A DNA stretch of 64,000 nucleotides, from NCBI RefSeq assembly GCF_031456835.1, contig NZ_JAVDVK010000001.1, forward strand, positions 1,922,001 through 1,986,000, written 5' to 3'. Below the pieces are notes generated by a model that worked only from the letters and a program-made list of their open reading frames with translations, did no database searches and had not been told where the DNA came from. Each line of letters begins with the position of its first letter. Position 1 is the stretch's first letter. Positions 59,303 through 64,000 of the stretch are shown here, in pieces. A program made the position numbers and the translations under genes. This stretch comes from Leifsonia shinshuensis. GTDB taxonomy: Bacteria; Actinomycetota; Actinomycetes; Actinomycetales; Microbacteriaceae.

Positions 59303-60562
59303 TCACAGGTCGCGGGCGAAGAGGTCGCCCCAGGTCTCGCGCCGGATGACGGCCCTCGCCTCGCCGTCACGCACGAACACGACGGGTGGGCGCCGGTAGC
59401 CGTTGTAGTTGTTCGCCATGGTGTGCGTGTACGCACCGGTCGCGGGAACGGCGAGCAGGTCCCCGACGCGCGCCGCGGGCAGGCGCAGCGGATCGACGAG
59501 AACGTCGCCCGACTCGCAGTGCCGCCCGACCACCACGACGTCCTCGGAATCCTCGTCGTGCATCCGGCCGGCGAGCACGGCCTCATAGCGCTGGTCGTAC
59601 ATCGCCGCCTCGAGGTTGTCGCCCATGCCGCCGTCGACGGCGACGAAGTTGCGGGCGTCCCGCTTCACGGTCGTGACCGTGTAGAGGGTGAACGCGGAGC
59701 CGTTCACCATGCTCCGGCCGGGCTCGATGATGAGCTCGGCCTCGGCGGGCAGGTGCTCCCGCGCCGCCGCGAGCAGGGCATCCACGTACTCGTCCACGGA
59801 CGCGGGCCGGTCGTCGTATGTGTACCGGGCGCCGAGGCCGCCGCCCAGGTCGTAGACCGGGAACGTGCCGAGCGCCGCGAGCGGTGCGACGGCCGCGGCG
59901 AGCTCTGCCGGGTCCATGATCTGCGACCCGACGTGCGCGTGCACGCCGCGCATGTCGAGAACCGGGCTGGCCTCGATCCGGGTGATCAGGATGCGCGCAG
60001 CGGCGGCGGTCAGCCCGAACTTCGACCCCACCTGCCCGGTCTGCACGTGCGGGTGCGTGGACGACGCCACCCCCGGGATGACGCGGACGAGTACGCCCTG
60101 CCTGCTCCCGGCCGGGACCAGCTGCTCCAACCGGTCGACGTCGTCCGCGTTGTCCACGACGACGAGGCCGATCCCCGCCTCCACCGCGATCCGCAGCTCC
60201 TCGGTCGTCTTGGCATTGCCGTGCATCACCACGAGCGCCGGGTCGACGCCCGCGCGCAGCGCGCTGAGCAGCTCGCCGCCGCCCGCGACATCCAGCCCGA
60301 GCCCCTCCTCCACCATCACCCGCTGCACGGCGGTCGCCGGGAACGCCTTCGACGCGAACACCACGCGTGCGTTCGGCCAGCGATCGGTGAGAGCGGTGCG
60401 GTACTCCCGCGCCCGCGCCCGGAGGGAGCCCTCGTCGACGACGATCGCCGGCGTCCCGAAGTCTCGCGCGAGGTCGTCGACACGGCAGCCGGCGACCACC
60501 AGGGTGCCGTCGGGGTCGACGGCCGCCCCAGCCGGGAAGAGGTCGAGGATGGGATGCGCCAT
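59303..60562 (-). CDS. Diaminopimelate/ornithine decarboxylase-like PLP enzyme
   Basis: 419 residues, alanine racemase-fold type III. PLP lysine K72 in VVFASKAFPA; GVHAHVGSQI, YDLGGGLGARY, EPGRSMVN and the catalytic CESGDVL (HCESGD) are seen. CESGD is usual for diaminopimelate decarboxylase, so LysA-like activity is likely, but context (permease, second PLP decarboxylase) suggests amino acid decarboxylation in general. AAGGA precedes ATG. It follows the Usp gene by 70 bp on the same strand. Confidence 0.88.
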   Translation of the reverse strand: MAHPILDLFPAGAAVDPDGTLVVAGCRVDDLARDFGTPAIVVDEGSLRARAREYRTALTDRWPNARVVFASKAFPATAVQRVMVEEGLGLDVAGGGELLSALRAGVDPALVVMHGNAKTTEELRIAVEAGIGLVVVDNADDVDRLEQLVPAGSRQGVLVRVIPGVASSTHPHVQTGQVGSKFGLTAAAARILITRIEASPVLDMRGVHAHVGSQIMDPAELAAAVAPLAALGTFPVYDLGGGLGARYTYDDRPASVDEYVDALLAAAREHLPAEAELIIEPGRSMVNGSAFTLYTVTTVKRDARNFVAVDGGMGDNLEAAMYDQRYEAVLAGRMHDEDSEDVVVVGRHCESGDVLVDPLRLPAARVGDLLAVPATGAYTHTMANNYNGYRRPPVVFVRDGEARAVIRRETWGDLFARDL

Positions 60563-60631
60563 GCGGGGTCCTTCTGTTCGTGTCGGGTCAGGCGATGCCT
60601 GGTTCTGGTGCGCCGGTGCCGCGATCGGGCA

Positions 60632-61534
60632 TTACCGCTCGCGGACGGTGACGCCGTGCGGGACGACGACGACCGGCACGGGCGAGTGGCGGACGATCTT
60701 GGTGGCGTGCGAGCCGAGGAACACGCGCGCGATTGGGCCGAGAGTGCTCGAACCGACGACGAGCACCTCGTCCGGTCTCCACTCGACGGCCGCCAGAGCC
60801 GACTCCCAGGTCTCGCCGCGGCCGATGGCGACGCCCGAGATGGTGGGGGCGTCCTCCAGCTGCGCCACGCGACGCACCAGCGACGCGGCGTGCTTCTCGA
60901 TGTCGGCGGCCCAGGTGTCCGCGATGGCTTCCTCGGCGTCGAGCCCGGCGCCGGAGGTCCCGGAATCGGGCGGCACGACGGCGAAGGATGCGATGCGCAG
61001 CTCGGCGCCCAGCGTCGCCGACACCTCGGCCGCGCCGAGCACGAGACCGGCCGACGCCCCGGTGCCCCGGTAGGCGGCGGTCACGCGGCTGACGCGCGAG
61101 CCCTCCTCCGTGCGGTATCCCCGCGGCGCGATCGCCACGGGCACCGGCGAGGCGTGGAGGAGCGTGTCGCTCTCCGCGCCGAGGGCGATGCGTCCCGGCT
61201 GCGCCTCCGCCGCCGAGCCGACGACGATCAGCGCCGCATCCCGCTCCTCCGCGAGCCCGATCAGGCCGCGCCGGGCCGAGGGCGCCTCGTACCGGAGGTA
61301 CTCCGCGGCGACGGAACTGCCGAGCACGGCTGCCGCGTGGTCGAGCGCGCCCTCCGCCGTGTCTGTGGTGTAGCTGCGCCACTCCGCGTCTGCGCTCCCC
61401 GCCGTCGTCGGCCACCCGGGCGGGACGATCGCGGCGACGACCAGTTCGGTGCCGGAGGATCGGGCGAGCAGGGCGGCCAGGTGCAGCGCCGAGGCCGAAC
61501 GGTGCGCGGGGTCCACCCCGACGACGATGCTCAT
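60632..61534 (-). CDS. Tandem universal stress protein
   Basis: 300 residues with two Usp domains. First: MSIVVGVDPAHRSASALHLAALLA ... LIVVGSAAEAQPGRIALGAESDTLLHASPVPVAI. Second: VTAAYRGTGAS ... VLVVGSSTLGPIARVFLGSHATKIVRHSPVPVVVV. The G-x2-G-x9-G-S/T ATP-binding pattern is partly kept. Cytosolic stress or energy sensor. Its ATG overlaps the permease stop (ATGA), a frequent pairing of APC transporters with Usp. Confidence 0.9.
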   Translation of the reverse strand: MSIVVGVDPAHRSASALHLAALLARSSGTELVVAAIVPPGWPTTAGSADAEWRSYTTDTAEGALDHAAAVLGSSVAAEYLRYEAPSARRGLIGLAEERDAALIVVGSAAEAQPGRIALGAESDTLLHASPVPVAIAPRGYRTEEGSRVSRVTAAYRGTGASAGLVLGAAEVSATLGAELRIASFAVVPPDSGTSGAGLDAEEAIADTWAADIEKHAASLVRRVAQLEDAPTISGVAIGRGETWESALAAVEWRPDEVLVVGSSTLGPIARVFLGSHATKIVRHSPVPVVVVPHGVTVRER

Positions 61535-63027
61535 TTCCGTCCCGCCCGGCGGCGTGCGGCGGCCTCGCGGATCTCGCTCTTGCTCGGCTGCGCGAAGTTG
61601 CTCGTGTACGGCACCTCCGCATCCACCGCCGGCTGCCCGACCTGGAGCTTGGAGTGGGTGCGCCCGTAGAACCAGTAGAAGGCCAGGAACGCCGCCGTCC
61701 AGATCAGGAACACGATGATCGTGATGAGCCTCAGCTGCGTGATGATCGCGATGCAGCCCGCGATCGACAGGATGGGGATGGTCCAGCCGAGCGGAAGGCG
61801 GAAGCCGCGCTCCAGCTCCGGCTCGCGAACGCGGAGGATGATGACGCCGAGCGACACGACGAGGAAGGCCACCAGCGTCCCGATGCTCGTCATCTCGGCG
61901 AGGAAGTCGATCGGGATGACGGCGGCGAGGATGCTCGTGGCGATCATGACGATGACCGTGTTCTGCACCGGCGTCATGGAGCGCGGGTTCACCTTGGCGA
62001 ACACCGGCGGGATCATCCCGTCGCGCGACATGGCGAAGAGGATGCGCGTCTGCCCGTACAGCACGACCAGCGTCACCGAGAAGATCGAGATGATCGCGCC
62101 GATCGCCACGATGGTCCCCGGCCACGCCGAGCCGATGATGTTCTGCAGGATGGCGGCGAGGCCCGCATCCTGGTTCTCGAACTTCTCCGGAGCCTGCGCG
62201 CCCAGCGCCGCGAGGCAGGTGAGCACGTAGAGCACGACGATGATCACGAGGGCGAAGATGATCGCGAGCGGCAGGTTCCGCTTGGCGTTCTTGGCCTCCT
62301 CCCCGGCTGTCGACACGGCGTCGAGTCCGACGAACGAGAAGAAGATGATCCCGGCGCCGCCGACGATGCCCGCGAACCCGGCCGGAGCGAAGTTGTGGAA
62401 GTGGTCGGCGTTCCATCCGGTGAAAGCGACGGCGCAGAAGAACAGCACGACGGCGACCTTGATGACGACCATGATGCTGTTGACCGTGGTCGACTCGCGC
62501 GCCCCGCGCAGGAGCAGCAGCGAGCACAGCACGATGACGACCACCGCGGGGATGTTGACGATGCCGCCCTGCTCGGGCGCCTGCGAGAGCTGCACCGGGA
62601 GCTGCCAGCCGAAAAGGTTCTGGAGCAGCTGGTTCACGTACTGCGACCATCCGACCGCGACCGCCGCCGTCGAGACGCCGTACTCCAGCAGCAGGCAGGC
62701 GCCGACCGCCATCGCCGTACCCTCGCCGAGCGTCGCGTAGGCGTACGAGTAGGTGGAACCCGACGCCGGGACGGCCCCCGCCATCTCGGCGTAGCAGAGC
62801 GCGGTGAGCCCGGCGACGATGCCGCCGATGACGAACGACCAGATCACCGCCGGTCCCGCGACGGGGACGGCCTGGGACAGGATGAAGAAGATCCCGGTGC
62901 CGAGCGTCCCTCCCACGCCGATCATGGTGAGCGAGAACAGGCCGATGCTGCGCTTCAGGTGCACGTCGCCGACGCCCGGGGGCGTCGTCGGCTTCCTGCG
63001 CAGCAACTGCTGGGCGATGGTGGGCAT
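61531..63027 (-). CDS. APC-family (cationic amino acid type) permease
   Basis: 498 residues, about 12-14 helices. LTMIGVGGTLGTGIFFILSQAVP, CYAEMAGAVPASGSTYSYAYATLGE, FFSFVGLDAVSTAGEEAKNAKRNLP and FAMSRDGMIPPVFAKVNPRSMTPV are typical of the cationic amino acid transporter (YfnA/CAT) branch. AAAGGAG precedes ATG. Between the PLP decarboxylase and Usp genes on one strand, it probably imports the decarboxylase's lysine, ornithine or arginine-type substrate. Confidence 0.93.
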   Translation of the reverse strand: MPTIAQQLLRRKPTTPPGVGDVHLKRSIGLFSLTMIGVGGTLGTGIFFILSQAVPVAGPAVIWSFVIGGIVAGLTALCYAEMAGAVPASGSTYSYAYATLGEGTAMAVGACLLLEYGVSTAAVAVGWSQYVNQLLQNLFGWQLPVQLSQAPEQGGIVNIPAVVVIVLCSLLLLRGARESTTVNSIMVVIKVAVVLFFCAVAFTGWNADHFHNFAPAGFAGIVGGAGIIFFSFVGLDAVSTAGEEAKNAKRNLPLAIIFALVIIVVLYVLTCLAALGAQAPEKFENQDAGLAAILQNIIGSAWPGTIVAIGAIISIFSVTLVVLYGQTRILFAMSRDGMIPPVFAKVNPRSMTPVQNTVIVMIATSILAAVIPIDFLAEMTSIGTLVAFLVVSLGVIILRVREPELERGFRLPLGWTIPILSIAGCIAIITQLRLITIIVFLIWTAAFLAFYWFYGRTHSKLQVGQPAVDAEVPYTSNFAQPSKSEIREAAARRRAGRK

Positions 63028-63077
63028 ACCAGTCTCCTTTGATTGGTTTCGGGGGTCGGGGTCGCTGTCGGCCGGCG

Positions 63078-63105
63078 GGTCAGTCCTGGCGGGTCAGTCC
63101 TGGCG
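63078..63105. repeat. 14-bp tandem duplication covering the decarboxylase stop codon
   Basis: GGTCAGTCCTGGCG occurs twice in direct tandem (63078-63091, 63092-63105). Each unit contains the RQD-stop end of the decarboxylase frame, so a second stop follows the first. It is a short slippage-type duplication. Confidence 0.7.
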
Positions 63106-64000
63106 TGTCACCCGGAACCGCTCCACTCCATTGTCGGCCGCCCCGCGCACGTACCCGGACGGGGAGGCGGCGACCGCCTGGAGGAAGGCGACGGTCTGCG
63201 CCGTGATCTCCTCGCCGGGGATGAGGTTCGGGATGCCCGGCGGATAGGCCGCGAGGGTGTCGGCCGACACGCGGCCGACGGCCTCGGCCGCGGGCACGAG
63301 CTCGGTCTCGGCGAAGAAGGCGTCGCGGGGCGACATCCGCAGCGTGCCGGCTTCGGGCAGGGCGGGGAACCCGTGGACGGCCGCCTGCGACCGCTCGGCC
63401 CGCGCCTCCTCGGAGTCGACGGCCGCCACGAGCGCCCGGTGCGCCCGGACGAGGTCCGGCGTCTTGCCCGCGCCGATGAGCGCGACGAGGGAGGTCGCGG
63501 TCGACATCTCGAAGAAGATCCCGTCGGCGTCGAGAAGGCGCTGACGCAGCCAGTGGCCGCTGACCCCGGTGCCCGACACGTCGATCGCGACACGCAGCGG
63601 ATCGACCGCGACGATGTCGTCGAACGCGCCGAACCCGTCGCTGAGCACGCCGAACCGCGGGTCGTCGCGCAGCGCATCCCGGAACGCGTCGGCCACGGCG
63701 ATCGACCGGCCGATCAGCTCGCCGCCGGTCGCGAGGGAGTGCCGGGCGATGTCCAGCGATGCCTGCAGCAGCGAGGACGTCGAGGTGGAGGCGGTGATCG
63801 AGACGGCGCGTTCGATGAGCGGTTCCAGGGCGTCCGCGAACGCGCCATGGCCGAGATGCAGCATGGCCGACTGGGTGAGCGAGCCTCCCAGCTTGTGGGT
63901 GCTGGAGACCACGAGGTCCGCGCCGAGCCGGGCCGGCGACTCCGGGAGGTCGGGGTGGAATCCGAGGTGCGGTCCCCACGCGCCGTCGACGATCAGCGGC
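63094..64000 (-). CDS. Orn/Lys/Arg decarboxylase-family protein (5' truncated)
   Basis: C-terminal 301 residues of a fold-type I PLP decarboxylase; the N-terminus is beyond the window. The first visible residues are LIVDGAWGPHLGFHPDLPES, followed by the PLP lysine motif SSTHKLGGSLTQSAMLH, and the late AAYPPGIPNLIPGEEIT is the family's C-terminal signature. It decarboxylates a basic amino acid to a polyamine or cadaverine-like amine. It heads a same-strand cluster with an APC permease, a Usp and a DAP decarboxylase-like gene. Confidence 0.92.
   Translation of the reverse strand, partial: PLIVDGAWGPHLGFHPDLPESPARLGADLVVSSTHKLGGSLTQSAMLHLGHGAFADALEPLIERAVSITASTSTSSLLQASLDIARHSLATGGELIGRSIAVADAFRDALRDDPRFGVLSDGFGAFDDIVAVDPLRVAIDVSGTGVSGHWLRQRLLDADGIFFEMSTATSLVALIGAGKTPDLVRAHRALVAAVDSEEARAERSQAAVHGFPALPEAGTLRMSPRDAFFAETELVPAAEAVGRVSADTLAAYPPGIPNLIPGEEITAQTVAFLQAVAASPSGYVRGAADNGVERFRVTRQD

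Noticed and set aside
1..64000. CRISPR arrays, rRNA, tRNA and riboswitches
   Set aside because: No spaced repeat arrays and no recognisable RNA gene or conserved riboswitch core were seen by reading.

Overview
The window is GC-rich and densely coded. GTG starts, 4-bp ATGA/GTGA gene overlaps, ECF biotin transport genes, many small TetR/MarR/LuxR regulators, DUF2200, DUF4287 and a TelA protein all suggest a chromosomal segment of an actinobacterium, most likely Microbacteriaceae (Leifsonia-like). The genus is inference from gene content and base composition. No rRNA, tRNA, CRISPR array, transposase or integrase was seen.

Layout. 1-2172: biotin ECF transporter (bioY cut by the window edge, then bioM and bioN) plus a CHY zinc-finger protein in one overlapping operon. 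2250-7019: a very large secreted protein joining a lamin-tail domain, an ExeM-type DNase and a 5'-nucleotidase, divergent from a LysR regulator. 8117-13341: mixed small genes, TelA, methyltransferase and a hydrolase-LuxR fusion. About 13.1-27.6 kb: a more AT-rich accessory region flanked by two 42-nt near-identical direct repeats, the right one being the 3' end of a nitronate monooxygenase gene. It holds an RHS/YD-repeat secreted toxin with a GIY-YIG-like tip and a coupled candidate immunity gene, then broken genes, two Nudix hydrolases, a 2H phosphoesterase and other small enzymes.

27.6-34.1 kb: oxidoreductase cluster (monooxygenase-TetR divergent from SDR, SnoaL-like and muconolactone isomerase-like genes), a membrane protein divergent from a TetR gene with paired operators, and a hydrolase-cupin pair. 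34.1-42.6 kb: TehA-like transporter, SDR, then a polysaccharide export locus: Wzm/Wzt ABC exporter facing a tightly coupled operon of acyltransferase, sugar aminotransferase and two glycosyltransferases. 42.7-53.6 kb: acetyltransferase, secreted phosphoesterase, small regulators, a RibD-type reductase gene with a nonsense codon, patatin and a SulP transporter.

53.7-64.0 kb: kinase-like phosphotransferase, then a TetR-controlled amidohydrolase and permease behind a perfect 12-bp palindrome, and an amino-acid decarboxylation cluster (PLP decarboxylase cut by the window end, APC permease, tandem universal stress protein, diaminopimelate decarboxylase-like enzyme). The most distinctive items are the repeat-flanked RHS island with its coupled toxin-immunity end, the nuclease-nucleotidase fusion, and well-formed palindromic operators next to several TetR/MarR genes.
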